Below are positions 63,862 to 64,000 of a stretch of 64,000 bases of DNA, piece after piece (positions within the stretch are counted from its first letter, which is position 1; each line of letters begins with the position of its first letter). The notes beneath the pieces are model-generated. The model saw nothing but the letters and a program-made list of their open reading frames with translations, was not told the DNA's origin and ran no database searches. Origin of the DNA: JAICMB01 sp035295125 (lineage in GTDB: Bacteria > Acidobacteriota > Terriglobia > Bryobacterales > Bryobacteraceae); assembly GCA_035295125.1 (NCBI GenBank), contig DATGJP010000047.1, forward strand, positions 116,066 to 180,065. Reading direction: 5' to 3'. The translations under genes and the position numbers were made by a program.

Positions 63862-64000
63862 CTAGTGGGCTGTCCCAGTCATTGGGTTAGGTATGATTCT
63901 GCGGGCTGGATCGGCGTATGACCAACGGAACGGTCTGGCCACTTTGGCATATGCGCGAATGTATTTCCGGATCTTGCGAGCCAGATCGGCGACCGAAGTG
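63862..64000 (-). mobile_element. IS630-family transposase, C-terminal part running off the window
   Basis: Reading in from the right edge the frame gives TSVADLARKIRKYIRAYAKV, then ARPFRWSYADPARRI and stops at TAG (63864-63862). This is the conserved C-terminal end of IS630 transposases (RKxxRYIxxY ... W.Y.DP.RRI). The catalytic DDE part would lie to the right of the window. It may be an intact element or another fossil; it is on the same strand as the IS630 remnant at 55386-55652. Confidence 0.75.

Overview
The window reads as a chromosomal segment of a GC-rich, Gram-negative soil bacterium, most likely an acidobacterium of the Solibacter/Bryobacter type. This placement is inferred from gene content: many Tat- or Sec-exported hydrolases, two RND tripartite pumps, ECF sigma operons with FecR-like partners, a fragment resembling the N-terminus of acidobacterial orphan permeases (ADOP), and dispersed palindromic repeats. 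No rRNA, tRNA or CRISPR array was seen.

Layout. 1-7.1 kb: the tail of an amidohydrolase, a small secreted protein, a Tat-type amidase, a six-hairpin glycosidase-like protein, an MFS transporter and a Tat-exported aldo/keto reductase. 7.1-13 kb: a complete RND pump on the minus strand (adaptor, pump, outer-membrane factor). 13.1-15.9 kb: a PerR-type regulator and KatG behind a promoter carrying a PerR-box-like palindrome. 16.1-22.6 kb: a TetR regulator divergent from a second RND pump. 22.7-29.7 kb: Tex, a DUF1992 protein, a membrane M48 protease, a small secreted protein and an amidohydrolase. 29.7-36.5 kb: a six-gene minus-strand operon (ECF sigma, zinc-finger/FecR anti-sigma-like protein, two ABC ATPase/permease pairs) with a good ECF-type promoter in front. 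36.5-37.9 kb: a decayed hicAB toxin-antitoxin locus and a 5'-truncated ATPase-like gene. 37.9-45.2 kb: an L-arabinose/arabinan module (SSS symporter, small membrane protein, FucI-like isomerase, AraB, AraD; divergent GH51 arabinofuranosidase). 45.2-50.7 kb: an internally duplicated secreted protein divergent from an RCC1-repeat protein, then a CocE-type hydrolase. 50.8-53.4 kb: dxr-rseP. 53.4-57 kb: an unknown protein, a second ECF sigma/membrane-partner/thioredoxin-like operon, an IS630 remnant and an M20 peptidase. 57.2-60.7 kb: an ArsR regulator with a strong promoter and operator-like palindrome, the remnant of an SRPBCC gene, a VOC protein and a short UvrA-like ATPase. 60.8-64 kb: small proteins, a di-haem cytochrome and the tail of an IS630 transposase running off the edge.

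The best candidates for something not well described are the ECF/FecR/dual-ABC operon with its apparent autoregulatory promoter, and the duplicated secreted protein paired with the RCC1-repeat protein. Several loci (hicA, hicB, the SRPBCC gene, IS630, a small ORF near 63.7 kb) show frameshifts or truncations; single-base ones could also be sequencing errors.
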